NCBI RefSeq assembly: GCF_002487355.1
Contig: NZ_NTMG01000083.1
Span: 1-64,000, forward strand
Direction: 5' to 3'
DNA length: 64,000 nucleotides
From: Candidatus Methanoperedens sp. BLZ2
GTDB lineage: Archaea; Halobacteriota; Methanosarcinia; Methanosarcinales; Methanoperedenaceae
Below the pieces are notes generated by a model that did not search any database, was not told where the DNA came from, and saw only the letters and a list, made by a program, of their open reading frames with translations. Positions 53,769 through 62,957 of the stretch are shown here, piece by piece; the first letter of the stretch is position 1, and each line of letters opens with the position of its first letter. The translations under genes were made by a program, and so were the position numbers.

Positions 53769-55067
53769 TCACAAAAAATACAATATCACCGGCAGCATTA
53801 TGACCCCCATGGCATTTATCTTCCTGATCTTCGCATACGATGCTATCATTCCAACAGGCGTGGATATCATAAATATGATAAACCCGAACCAGCCTGTGAA
53901 CATAAAGACCATAATTGATAATCCCGCTAACACAGCTGCACATAATTTCGAATAATTGATCCTTGATAGAAATCCCGAAATCCTGTCGCCAAGATAAATC
54001 GTAGTAAAATATGAAATTGCAGAAACAAAGATTATAACGATCAGTAAAAGAATAATGACCGAATAATCCCATTCACTGACTTTCACCAGCTGATCGATCG
54101 CGACCATTGCACCGCTTCTTGCTTTTCCAATAATGAAAAGAGCAACCAGGCTGAAAATAGCATTCGCGGTATTAGCGCTGCTTATTGAAACCATGAATTC
54201 TTTTGATGACATGCTATCCTTTTCCTCGCGGACAATGAGCCTTGCAAGAAGCGTACCGACAGCTGATGATACACCCGGAAGCCATGCCACAAAAGATCCT
54301 GCCGCAGTCCCTGTCACCATTCCCCTGATAATCCTCTTTTTGGGAAGCACGAACATGCAGTTCTTCTGCTGAGGCGGCAATTCGGATTTTGTCATAAGGC
54401 TGATAACAAGCATGGAAGCGCCGAATAATCCCGAAAGCAGGGGCAGGAGAATTGAGGGCTCACCGAATTTTACAAGGGGCTGCATCAATACTGTATTGTC
54501 AAATGCAAATATACCAAGGAACCCTGAAATGAAAAAAAGGAGAATTGCATAAAACTTGAATTTAAGATGCACAAGTGACCCCTGTCCTTCCACATATTCC
54601 CCATTTTCTGTGGCTATCATCAATACTACAATCAAAACGAGGATCCACCCGATGTATGCATTGATCATTCCATATATTTTCCAAAAGAAAAAAGCCATTG
54701 GGATCGCCATTATCAAGGATACAATGACCGCCCCGGCGCTTCCGATAGAGGAAAGGCGTATTGCCTCAGCGCCCCTTCCCTCCATGAGGAGCGCATGACC
54801 GGGGAGCACAGCAAGCGCGGTATCTGCTTCAGGCGCACCCAGGAATATTGAGGGAATTATGTCAAGAAATGTGTGGGCTATCGAATTTGAAAGTATTATC
54901 ACCGCAATATAGAATGGGGCAAAACCGATTCCTGAAAGAAAAGGCGATATCGCAACGAGTATTAAGGCGAAATTATTTACGTGTATCCCCGGCGTAAGAC
55001 CTGAAATGATGCCAAGCAGGAAGCCGAACATTATTGATATTATCAGGATTGTCAGGGAGATGTCCAT
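53769..55067 (-). CDS. TctA-type (DUF112) membrane permease
   Basis: The ATG at 55067 follows AGGAG and gives MDISLTILIISIMFGFLLGI; a longer frame has no support. The 432-aa protein has about 11 helices and the family motifs GIISGLTPGIHVNN, FLGAPEADTALAVLPGHALL and GTAAGSFVAWLPGVSSA. Bacterial TctA imports tricarboxylates with a binding protein and TctB; archaeal members stand alone and their substrates are unknown. It is divergent from hemD. Confidence 0.85.
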   Translation of the reverse strand: MDISLTILIISIMFGFLLGIISGLTPGIHVNNFALILVAISPFLSGIGFAPFYIAVIILSNSIAHTFLDIIPSIFLGAPEADTALAVLPGHALLMEGRGAEAIRLSSIGSAGAVIVSLIMAIPMAFFFWKIYGMINAYIGWILVLIVVLMIATENGEYVEGQGSLVHLKFKFYAILLFFISGFLGIFAFDNTVLMQPLVKFGEPSILLPLLSGLFGASMLVISLMTKSELPPQQKNCMFVLPKKRIIRGMVTGTAAGSFVAWLPGVSSAVGTLLARLIVREEKDSMSSKEFMVSISSANTANAIFSLVALFIIGKARSGAMVAIDQLVKVSEWDYSVIILLLIVIIFVSAISYFTTIYLGDRISGFLSRINYSKLCAAVLAGLSIMVFMFTGWFGFIIFMISTPVGMIASYAKIRKINAMGVIMLPVILYFL

Positions 55068-55130
55068 GGATTTCTCCTGAAAGCATCTCATAAACAAAAG
55101 GGTTATGTTTTCAAGTGTGATTTTAGCTTT

Positions 55131-55826
55131 GTGAAAATCGCAGTAACTAAACTTGAAGAAAAATCCGAAGGTGTTCATGAACTATTCAGGAGCTATGGCC
55201 ATGAAGCAGTAATATTATCAACGATGCGCGCGGCTGACCCATCTGACCCGGAGCCGCTTTTAAGGTTATGCCATATGATCTCGAAAGAAAAGATAGATAT
55301 TCTTATTTTCACAAGCTCACTTGGCGTTGAAAAGCTTCTCGATAAGGTAAAGCCGGGAAAAAAAGTGAGAATCGTAAGCGTGGGGCCAAAAACCGCAAAG
55401 AAAGTGGAAGAATACGGATTGAAAAGTGAGGTAATTGAAAAATTCTCATCCGATAATTTCGCAGATTATCTTGGTGATATTTCAGGAAAGACTATCGGCG
55501 TCGCCCGTGCACAAGTTCCGAATCCTGAATTGACCGGATCATTAGTATCAAAAGGCGCTATTATCATCGAAGCCCCAGCGTATCGGTTGGAGCCGGCCGG
55601 GAATAGTATCCTGGAGGTATTAAACGATGTTGATGCGGTGATTTTCACAAGCGCTAAATCCTTTGAGCTTTCAGGTTTCAAATCTGAAAATGCTAAAAAA
55701 ATAAGATCAATTGCGATCGGGCCAAAAACTGCTGATGCTATGAGGAAAAGTGGGATACATCCAGATTTTGTGGGAAATGGGACGTTAGAGGATTGTCTTT
55801 CTTCATTATATCAATATTTAACATGA
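55131..55826 (+). CDS. hemD: Uroporphyrinogen-III synthase
   Basis: The start is GTG 55131. The 231-aa protein has the two-domain HemD plan with ILIFTSSLGVEKLL, VGPKTAKKVEEYGL, VIFTSAKSFELSGF and AIGPKTADAMRKSG. It closes the macrocycle for sirohaem, haem, corrinoids and F430. It is followed 60 bases later by the amidase gene, which works on a product of the same route. Confidence 0.85.
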   Translation: MKIAVTKLEEKSEGVHELFRSYGHEAVILSTMRAADPSDPEPLLRLCHMISKEKIDILIFTSSLGVEKLLDKVKPGKKVRIVSVGPKTAKKVEEYGLKSEVIEKFSSDNFADYLGDISGKTIGVARAQVPNPELTGSLVSKGAIIIEAPAYRLEPAGNSILEVLNDVDAVIFTSAKSFELSGFKSENAKKIRSIAIGPKTADAMRKSGIHPDFVGNGTLEDCLSSLYQYLT

Positions 55827-55886
55827 AATTAAATACTTTGAAAAATAAAGAAAGCTCATAATGGTCTATCCAGGAAAAAAAAGAAT

Positions 55887-57230
55887 ATGGTAGATAAAAC
55901 AAAGGCGCTATTGATCGCAGGGACCGCCAGTGGCGTGGGAAAAACCACGGTCGCAACAGGTCTTATGGCCGCCCTTGGCAAAAATCACAAAGTTCAGCCT
56001 TTCAAGGTTGGTCCTGATTTTATCGACCCGGGGCATCATACGCAGATTTGCGGCCGACCATCAAGGAATCTTGACAGCTTCATGATGGGAGAAAGAGGTG
56101 TACTGGAAACATTCGCGCGCGCATCCAGGGGTGCTGAATATTGCATAATTGAAGGTGTCATGGGCTTATTTGATGGCCTCGATGCAACCGAGATCGCAAG
56201 TTCTGCCCATATTGCAAAAATCCTGGATGTGCCGGTTCTACTTGTTATTAATGCACATGGTGTATCGCGAAGTATCGCCGCTATTGTAAAAGGTTTCTCT
56301 GAATTTGACCGCAGTGTCAGCATTCAGGGAATAATACTCAATAATACAGGAAGCGACAGGCATATTAAGCTTATCAGGGATTCGCTGCATGGCGCAGGGA
56401 TCAAAATTCCTGTTATCGGCGCGCTTCCAGGAAACAAAGAATTATCAATCCCGTCACGGCATCTTGGCCTTCATATGTCCGGTGAAAATCATCCGAAAAC
56501 TTCAGAGCGTGCTAATTTTATTGAACAGCATATCAATATGGATTCAGTAAAAATAATAGCAGAGAATTTTAAACCGTATGATATTGATTTAAAGGAATCA
56601 AATGTGAGATTCGATGTAAAGATAGGCATCGCCAATGACAGAGCATTCTGCTTCTATTACCAGGATACATTTGATTCCCTCAAAATTTCAGGAGCAGAAC
56701 TTATCTTTTTCAGTCCGATGAGCGATAGGCTGCCGGATGTTGATGGCATCTATCTTGGAGGAGGGTATCCTGAATTATTTGCCAAGGAGCTTGAAGCCTC
56801 AGGCACACGCCATGAAATAAAAAAAGCAGCAGAAGATGGGATGCCCATATATGGCGAGTGCGGCGCGCTTCTATATCTTTGTAACAGTCTCAAAACCGAT
56901 AAGGCTTATAAAATGGCAGGAGTGTTTGGCGCAAGTTCAAGGATGACAGGAAAGCTCCAGGGCTTAGGTTATACCGAAGCTGAAGCTATTATGGATTCTC
57001 CGATCGCGAAAAAAGGCAAATTAATACGGGGACATGAGTTCCATTATTCCATAACGGAATGCGACAGGGATGCACGCCTTGTGTATCGATTACGCAGGGG
57101 AAAAGGGATTATTGAAGGGCGGGATGGTTTAATAGAACATAATACAATGGCAAGTTATATGCATACGCATCCGGCTTCTAATTCATTCGATGAGTTCCTG
57201 CGACAATGCAGTAAATATAAATCAAGATAA
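55887..57230 (+). CDS. Cobyrinic acid / Ni-sirohydrochlorin a,c-diamide synthase (CbiA/CfbB)
   Basis: The 447-aa protein has an ATP-binding dethiobiotin-synthetase-like domain (LLIAGTASGVGKTTVATGLM, VGPDFIDPGHH, IIEGVMGLFDG) and a C-terminal glutamine amidotransferase domain (LGGGYPELFA, GECGALLYLCNS, with Cys, and GHEFHYS). CbiA and CfbB share this fold; gene order next to hemD does not separate them. In a methane-metabolising archaeon CfbB for F430 is as likely as CbiA for cobamides. Confidence 0.85.
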   Translation: MVDKTKALLIAGTASGVGKTTVATGLMAALGKNHKVQPFKVGPDFIDPGHHTQICGRPSRNLDSFMMGERGVLETFARASRGAEYCIIEGVMGLFDGLDATEIASSAHIAKILDVPVLLVINAHGVSRSIAAIVKGFSEFDRSVSIQGIILNNTGSDRHIKLIRDSLHGAGIKIPVIGALPGNKELSIPSRHLGLHMSGENHPKTSERANFIEQHINMDSVKIIAENFKPYDIDLKESNVRFDVKIGIANDRAFCFYYQDTFDSLKISGAELIFFSPMSDRLPDVDGIYLGGGYPELFAKELEASGTRHEIKKAAEDGMPIYGECGALLYLCNSLKTDKAYKMAGVFGASSRMTGKLQGLGYTEAEAIMDSPIAKKGKLIRGHEFHYSITECDRDARLVYRLRRGKGIIEGRDGLIEHNTMASYMHTHPASNSFDEFLRQCSKYKSR

Positions 57231-57360
57231 TATAATTAAACTATAATCTAAAAATATTTTTCATGATCATGTATTTTATTAATAAAAAGATTTAATTACA
57301 ATGAAATAATTGTCCCCCTAAATTTTGGAAAACATTATACAATTTTAAAAGGGTGAAAAA

Positions 57361-57891
57361 ATGACAGACCTTCGAACACGAGTTGAAGATGATAGGGGAC
57401 TATTAAAAAAGATCGAGCTTTTCATACCCGGTTTTAAAGGATACCGCAAGCGTGAGGATTTGCGGGCCGCAGACAGCCTGCTAAGGCAACAGCTTGCCAG
57501 GCGAATGGGTGAGATAAATAAAAAATTCGAGAATTGCAGGGAAGAGCTGACAAGAGCCCTGGAACTTGCGCTCATTTCGGATATGGGCGATGTATTGAAA
57601 TTATCAAGGCAGATAGAAAATAAGATAAGGCATACAGAGCAGGGATATTCAGGGGTATCAGCAGATATCCGGATAAAAGAAGAAGAGCTTAATAAAATGT
57701 ATGAATGGGATCTCTCGCTTCTTCAAACAATAGAATCCATCGGGAAAACAGCAGACGAACTCAATAGTTCCATAATAATCTCTGACGGCACAGCAGGGCA
57801 GAAAATGAAAGATATAAAAAAGGCATTGAAGGATTTTAATTTAATATTCGATAAGAGGATTTCTATAATTACAGGACTGGAGGTAAGTTAG
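57361..57891 (+). CDS. Coiled-coil protein leading the SPFH operon
   Basis: The 176-aa protein begins MTDLRTRVEDDRGLLKKIEL with FIPGFKGYRKREDLRAADSLL, then long amphipathic helices. It has no signal peptide or membrane helix. Similar short proteins with an 'IPGFxGY' start occur beside SPFH genes in other genomes, as far as I recall. It may bind the SPFH oligomer or membrane. AGGGTGAAAAA precedes the ATG, and the stop abuts the SPFH gene. Confidence 0.65.
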   Translation: MTDLRTRVEDDRGLLKKIELFIPGFKGYRKREDLRAADSLLRQQLARRMGEINKKFENCREELTRALELALISDMGDVLKLSRQIENKIRHTEQGYSGVSADIRIKEEELNKMYEWDLSLLQTIESIGKTADELNSSIIISDGTAGQKMKDIKKALKDFNLIFDKRISIITGLEVS

Positions 57892-59073
57892 ATGTTATTT
57901 GATAAAAAAACCCCCACAACAGCTGGTTCAGGTGGAAGTATACTTGGATCGACCACTTTCATGTGGGATGATGCTGCAAAAGGCGAAAATGTAATATTCA
58001 GGATACCAAGGAACCTTATCTGGAATGATAATGTGGTTGTCAGGGAAGATGAGTATGCGGTTTTCCTCAGGGATGGGAAAATACTGACAGTACTTGATCG
58101 CCCGGGCAGGTTCGGGCTCTCAACACTTAATATTCCTGTACTTACAGAACTCCAGAGAATAGTAACTGGTACCCAGCCTGTAGCTGAAGCATATTACGTC
58201 CAGCGCAGGGAACTGAGAAGTAAATTCGGAAGTGCCGAGCCAATGGTATTCAGAGACCAGGATTTCGGAATTGTCAGGCTTAGGATTTTCGGGCAGTTCG
58301 CTTATAAAGTTGTTAACCCCATACAGTTCATTACCCAGTTTGTGGGGACAAAAGGATTCAGCGACAGCGACCAGGTAGTGAGCTGGCTAAAAGGCGAAAT
58401 TATCATGCAGCTCAATGATACTCTCGGTGAGCTCAAATCTAAAAAACAATTATCAGTCTTAGATATACCTGCAAATCTTGAAGAGATCGAACAGATGCTG
58501 CTTTCAAAGGTTGAGACAAACGTAGCTGAGTACGGGCTAAAGGTCATGCGTATAGCAGAACTTAACATTAATCTCCCCGAAGAAGTTCAAAAAGCCGTTG
58601 ATACGCGCTCTGGCATAGGCGCACTGGGCTTAACAGACCAGAGACAGAAGGAAGCATTTATTGCTTTCCAGGCTGGAAGTGCCATGCGGGATGCTGCAAA
58701 ACAGGAAGGTGGGGCAGCAGGCGCCGGGGCAGGGGCTGGAGTCGGCCTGGGGGCCGGCATGGGAATGGGAATGATGATGGCTTCCCAGATGGGACAAACT
58801 ATGCAGCCGCAACAGCAACAGCAAGCACGTCCAAATGGAATAAAATGCCCCTCATGCGGCGCTGACTTACCTTCCGGTTCTAAATTCTGCACTAATTGCG
58901 GAAATAAGATCGGAGGGGGCATATCATGCCCGAAATGCAAAGCAGATATCCCGGCTGGTTCAAAATTCTGCCCTGGCTGCGGATATAAGATTATCTCAAA
59001 TTGCCCGAAATGCAATGCTGAACTTGCACCAGGGGTTAAGTTCTGTCCATCATGCGGCACAAAGATAGAATAG
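57892..59073 (+). CDS. SPFH-domain protein with C-terminal zinc ribbons (YdjI-like)
   Basis: The 393-aa protein has the SPFH/virion-core domain (about 30-270: WNDNVVVREDEYAVFLRDGK, FGIVRLRIFGQFAYKVV, VMRIAELNINLPEEV), a Gly/Ala/Met-rich linker and Gln run (QPQQQQQ), and three zinc-ribbon pairs (CPSCGADL, CTNCG; CPKCKADI, CPGCG; CPKCNAEL, CPSCG). B. subtilis YdjI has the same plan and is recruited to membranes by YdjG/YdjH, where it helps to localise PspA. It is followed by three genes for zinc-ribbon membrane proteins. Confidence 0.85.
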   Translation: MLFDKKTPTTAGSGGSILGSTTFMWDDAAKGENVIFRIPRNLIWNDNVVVREDEYAVFLRDGKILTVLDRPGRFGLSTLNIPVLTELQRIVTGTQPVAEAYYVQRRELRSKFGSAEPMVFRDQDFGIVRLRIFGQFAYKVVNPIQFITQFVGTKGFSDSDQVVSWLKGEIIMQLNDTLGELKSKKQLSVLDIPANLEEIEQMLLSKVETNVAEYGLKVMRIAELNINLPEEVQKAVDTRSGIGALGLTDQRQKEAFIAFQAGSAMRDAAKQEGGAAGAGAGAGVGLGAGMGMGMMMASQMGQTMQPQQQQQARPNGIKCPSCGADLPSGSKFCTNCGNKIGGGISCPKCKADIPAGSKFCPGCGYKIISNCPKCNAELAPGVKFCPSCGTKIE

Positions 59074-59083
59074 GAAGGCAATA

Positions 59084-59833
59084 ATGGAAATAAAATGTCC
59101 TCAATGCGGTGCAGATGTCAAAGCCATAGAAGGCCAGACATTTTTAACTTGTGAATATTGTTCATCTGCCATTTACATTGATAAAAGCAAAATTGTATTC
59201 CATTATATGCTAAAATCCACTATTGATGAGGTTGCAGCCGCAGCATCACTTCGGCGCTGGATGGCGGGAAGTTCTACTGTGAAAGGTCTGGATAAGGAAG
59301 CAGCGATATCAGGGAAGGAATTTGTATATTTCCCGATATGGTATTTCAAGATAAAACAGGGGGAAAAGGAGGCCATAAAGATACAACCCGCATTACCTGC
59401 CCCATTGCCCGGAATAAGAACAATGGTTATCCCTGCCGGAGATTTCCGGTTCTATGGACAGGAAGATGCAGGTAACCCGGCCATAAAAGATCCCACTGTG
59501 TTGTACTCGTCAGCAGTGGAATGGCTGAAAAAAGAAGCCGTAGATGTGTCCAATATCACCCAGAGCGCTCTTGTCCATATACCGCTTTATATTTTTCATT
59601 ATAACTACAAAAACAATGCATATACAGCCATAGTGGATGGCTCGTCAGGCAAGATCATGGCTTCGGAATACCCATCCAAACAGGAGATGCCTTATTTTCT
59701 CGTTGGAGGTGGAGCCGCAATAATATTTTTCCTTGAAGGTATGTCAATGGATTTCCCGCAAGTACTGGGAGCATACATAATAACTGCAATAATTGTTGTT
59801 ATCGCAGCAGTATTCGTTGCTGAGAGGGTATGA
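59084..59833 (+). CDS. Zinc-ribbon protein with C-terminal membrane helices (YdjG-like)
   Basis: The 249-aa protein has a TFIIB-type ribbon (CPQCGADV...CEYCSSAI), a middle domain (KGLDKEAAISGKEFVYFPIW, VHIPLYIFHYNYKNNAYTAI, VDGSSGKI) and two helices near 205-245. The middle pattern 'P-hydrophobic-W/Y ... VDG..G.' is repeated in the next two products. It may anchor the SPFH protein to the membrane, by analogy with YdjG. Confidence 0.72.
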   Translation: MEIKCPQCGADVKAIEGQTFLTCEYCSSAIYIDKSKIVFHYMLKSTIDEVAAAASLRRWMAGSSTVKGLDKEAAISGKEFVYFPIWYFKIKQGEKEAIKIQPALPAPLPGIRTMVIPAGDFRFYGQEDAGNPAIKDPTVLYSSAVEWLKKEAVDVSNITQSALVHIPLYIFHYNYKNNAYTAIVDGSSGKIMASEYPSKQEMPYFLVGGGAAIIFFLEGMSMDFPQVLGAYIITAIIVVIAAVFVAERV

Positions 59834-60888
59834 AAATGGATTCAGGCAAGCATGAAATAATAAAGGGGCTAATGTGTCCTGGCTGTGGGGGGACAGTTGA
59901 GCTCAAGGAAGGAAATAACGTCCTTAAATGTACGTATTGTGAGATACCTCTTCTTGTAATGGGAGATGAGGGCGTCATACAATATTATGTAAAAAGCAAG
60001 GTCAATGAAACTGATACAAAAGCCGTGGCAAAAAACTGGTTCGGTAAATTCGACAAGGATAGGAAACTGAAAACTGGAGCTGAGTTCACTGAGATATTCC
60101 TTGTCCATCTGCCATTCTGGAGATCCATCGGCCAGGTATGCGGCTGGATTTTCGGGAATAAGATACATCATGAGACACACCGGGACAATAAAGGTAATAT
60201 GCACACTACTACACGAAAAGAACCGGTTGAACGCATGATCATGAAAGAATATATCTGGAATAAAGCGGCCTGCGATGTTTCTGAATTTGGCGTTGAAGAA
60301 ATAGACAATTCAGGGATTTCCGGGAACCTTGAACCCTTTGATATCTCAACAGTTGAAAAACAGGGAATGGTGTTTGAACCAATGCATTCAAGAACAGACG
60401 CCGTTTTAGAGTCAGAAAACTGGATGTTAGGCCAGGCAAAAAGAAGTGTGGATATAGATGAAGTTACTTTCCAGAAACTTCATTCTATAGGGAAAAAGTT
60501 ATCTGTTATTTATTATCCTCTCTGGATTGTCAGGTATAAATTCAAAGACAGGAATTACCAGCTTGTAATTGACGGTCTTCACAACAAGCTTCTGTATGGG
60601 CGTGCACCCGGCAGCACCATTTACAGGGTTAGTATGTTCATCGCAAGCCTGATGATAGGGAATCTCATACTTACGACATCGCTTCGGCTATTTTCTGAGG
60701 GATCAAACGAATTAATAATTGCGGGTGCAATAGCAGGTATTGCATTGATAATCTTTGGTTTCAGTAAATTCAGGTATGGTGGTGAGGTAATTGAAGGAAA
60801 GACAACAGGATTGAAAGCAAAGGGTCTTCAGGAGACCTTCAATTCATTAAAAGAAATTGGTTTTGATAAATACACCGGGATGAGATAA
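59830..60888 (+). CDS. Zinc-ribbon membrane protein, paralogue 2
   Basis: The 352-aa protein has a ribbon (CPGCGGTV...CTYCEIPL), a longer middle domain (FLVHLPFWRSIGQVCGWIFG, IYYPLWIVRYKFKDRNYQLV-type segment, IDGLHNKLLYG) and two helices near 270-320. It overlaps the upstream gene by four and the next by one base. The His-rich loop NKIHHETHRDNKGNMHTTT might bind metal. Function is unknown. Confidence 0.72.
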   Translation: MKMDSGKHEIIKGLMCPGCGGTVELKEGNNVLKCTYCEIPLLVMGDEGVIQYYVKSKVNETDTKAVAKNWFGKFDKDRKLKTGAEFTEIFLVHLPFWRSIGQVCGWIFGNKIHHETHRDNKGNMHTTTRKEPVERMIMKEYIWNKAACDVSEFGVEEIDNSGISGNLEPFDISTVEKQGMVFEPMHSRTDAVLESENWMLGQAKRSVDIDEVTFQKLHSIGKKLSVIYYPLWIVRYKFKDRNYQLVIDGLHNKLLYGRAPGSTIYRVSMFIASLMIGNLILTTSLRLFSEGSNELIIAGAIAGIALIIFGFSKFRYGGEVIEGKTTGLKAKGLQETFNSLKEIGFDKYTGMR

Positions 60889-61508
60889 TGACTGAGCATT
60901 CAGGATTAAGACTTATACCTTTAAAATGCAAAAAATGCGGATATCTTCTAAATGCAGATACCAGAGACGTAGTATATTATTGCGGCAATTGCGATTCAGG
61001 TTTTGAACTTATCAATGAAAAAGACGAAATTGTTCCTGTGAATATTGATTTTGCAATTCCGAATAAAAATATGGATACTGAGAAAATATATTTGCCTTTC
61101 TGGGTTTTTGACGCAGATATCAAAATCAATTCAAGAGATGCAGCAGGAAGCATCACAGGTTTTATCATGAATATTTTTGGCAAAGAAGATAAACATGGTG
61201 GAAAATTCTATGTTCCTGCATTTGAGACATCATTGGAAAATATCCGCAAACTTGGGCTTGAATTCACAAAGAGCCAGCCTGAGTTCAATATGATAAAAAA
61301 GGGCAAGCTGAACGGATGTTCTTGTTCAAGTAAAGATGCTGAAAAGATCGCTGATTTCATTTTCCTGAGTATTGAAGCAGGGAAATCCGATATGTTAAAA
61401 AATATTACATATTCGCTTGGACTTTCATCTCCGAAAGTAATCGCGGTGCCTTTTTACAAATTAAGTGGTTCAGGCATGATAGATGGTATAATTGGTATAA
61501 GTATATAA
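60888..61508 (+). CDS. Zinc-ribbon protein, paralogue 3 (no membrane helix)
   Basis: The 206-aa protein has a ribbon (CKKCGYLL...CGNCDSGF) and a shortened middle domain (KIYLPFWVFDADIKINSRDA) but lacks clear membrane helices. It has GCSCSSKDAEK in its second half. It ends the operon, 100 bases before the cysteate synthase gene. Function is unknown. Confidence 0.68.
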   Translation: MTEHSGLRLIPLKCKKCGYLLNADTRDVVYYCGNCDSGFELINEKDEIVPVNIDFAIPNKNMDTEKIYLPFWVFDADIKINSRDAAGSITGFIMNIFGKEDKHGGKFYVPAFETSLENIRKLGLEFTKSQPEFNMIKKGKLNGCSCSSKDAEKIADFIFLSIEAGKSDMLKNITYSLGLSSPKVIAVPFYKLSGSGMIDGIIGISI

Positions 61509-61527
61509 TGATTGGACAATCGTATTT

Positions 61528-61545
61528 TTTATAAAAAATAATGTC
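61528..61545 (+). terminator. AT-rich palindrome after the SPFH operon
   Basis: TATTTTTTATAAAAAATA is a near-perfect palindrome with a T6 run, 20 bases after the last stop of the operon. T-rich stretches end many archaeal transcripts. Confidence 0.45.
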
Positions 61546-61611
61546 CCATTACGGGCAATTCTGTGCATCCAATGGATAAAACTATATACTCATTGATTGA
61601 AACTATTAATT

Positions 61612-62922
61612 ATGACAATAAGTGAAACCGTGTGCCGTGGGAGCATTTTAGACCAGAATCCTGCCATCACAATACCTGAGAACCAGAAATACGATCTTGT
61701 ATGTACAGGCTGCAAAACTGCTTATTTTAACGATCGGCTCAAATGTGATTCCGACAATGGCCTGCTGCGCACAAATTACAGGAACAAAAAACTTGAATTA
61801 AAAGATGCTCCCGGAATAGGAAAATTCCATGACTGGCTGCCTGTTAATGAACTCATCACCACTGATTCAGGCCCGGTAACATACAGGAGCACAGAACTTG
61901 CACAATATCTTGGCCTGAAGAATCTTTTCATCGGTTTCAACGGCTACTGGCCTGAAAGGGGAGCAAACATAAAAACATGCAGCTTCAAGGAGCTGGAAGC
62001 TTTTCCAACGCTATCAAAATTCAAGAACTCAGGTAAATCCCTTGTCCTTGCTTCTGCCGGGAATACGGCGCGGGCTTTTGCCCATGTGTCTGCAATGACA
62101 GGCGTAAATGTTTACATCGTGGTGCCCGGAAGCGGAATATCAAGAATGTGGCTGCCGGAAGAGCCCACGGATTCAATTCATTTTATACAAATGGGTAATA
62201 AATGCGATTATACAGACTCTATTCACCTTGCAGAAAGACTTTCCGCCGCTCCGGGTATGCAGGCTGAAGGCGGTGCAAGGAACGTGGCACGAAGAGACGG
62301 TATGGGAACAGTGATGCTTGATGCATCGATTTTTATGAAACGGATTCCGGATCATTATTTCCAGGCAATAGGAAGCGGAACAGGAGGAATAGCAGCATGG
62401 GAAGCAGCACTCAGGCTGCTTGAAGACGGAAGATTTGGTACGGCGCTCCCGCAACTTCACCTTTCTCAGAACCTTCCATTTGTACCCATGTACAATGCAT
62501 GGGAAGCAGGGCGGCGCGATATTATAAAAGATATTGATATGCCTGAGCCCAAAAAACTCATTCATGAGATGTATGCCGATATCCTCTCTAACAGGGAACC
62601 GCCATATTCAGTACCAGGAGGCGTATATGATGCGTTGTGTGCAACGAATGGCAGTATGTATGCGATATCCAACGATGCTGCGAAGAATGGTGTAACATTA
62701 TTTGAAGATCTTGAAGGCATTGATATCTTCCCGCCGGCAGGAGTTGCAGTTGCCTCATTGATCGAAGCAGTAGATGCCGGAAAAGTGAAAAAGGATGATT
62801 ATATCGTGTTAAATATCACAGGCGGCGGAGTAAAACGCGTTGAGCAGGATCATAAACTTTATAAGATCGAACCATCTGCATATGCCGAGAATGCGAATGT
62901 TCCCCTGGAAGAGATAATTTAA
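61612..62922 (+). CDS. Cysteate synthase (coenzyme M biosynthesis)
   Basis: The ATG at 61612 (MTISETVCRGSILDQNPAIT) is preferred over the TTG at 61597. The 436-aa PLP enzyme resembles threonine synthase: CTGCKTAYF zinc-like pair, KSLVLASAGNTARAFAHVSA (PLP region), IGSGTGGIAAWEAALRLL and NITGGGVKRVEQD. It turns phosphoserine and sulfite into cysteate in Methanosarcinales. The next gene makes sulfoacetaldehyde from the derived sulfopyruvate, so the two are one pathway. Confidence 0.9.
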   Translation: MTISETVCRGSILDQNPAITIPENQKYDLVCTGCKTAYFNDRLKCDSDNGLLRTNYRNKKLELKDAPGIGKFHDWLPVNELITTDSGPVTYRSTELAQYLGLKNLFIGFNGYWPERGANIKTCSFKELEAFPTLSKFKNSGKSLVLASAGNTARAFAHVSAMTGVNVYIVVPGSGISRMWLPEEPTDSIHFIQMGNKCDYTDSIHLAERLSAAPGMQAEGGARNVARRDGMGTVMLDASIFMKRIPDHYFQAIGSGTGGIAAWEAALRLLEDGRFGTALPQLHLSQNLPFVPMYNAWEAGRRDIIKDIDMPEPKKLIHEMYADILSNREPPYSVPGGVYDALCATNGSMYAISNDAAKNGVTLFEDLEGIDIFPPAGVAVASLIEAVDAGKVKKDDYIVLNITGGGVKRVEQDHKLYKIEPSAYAENANVPLEEII

Positions 62923-62957
62923 TATTGGATTAACATAAAAATCGCAGATAAAAGCAA

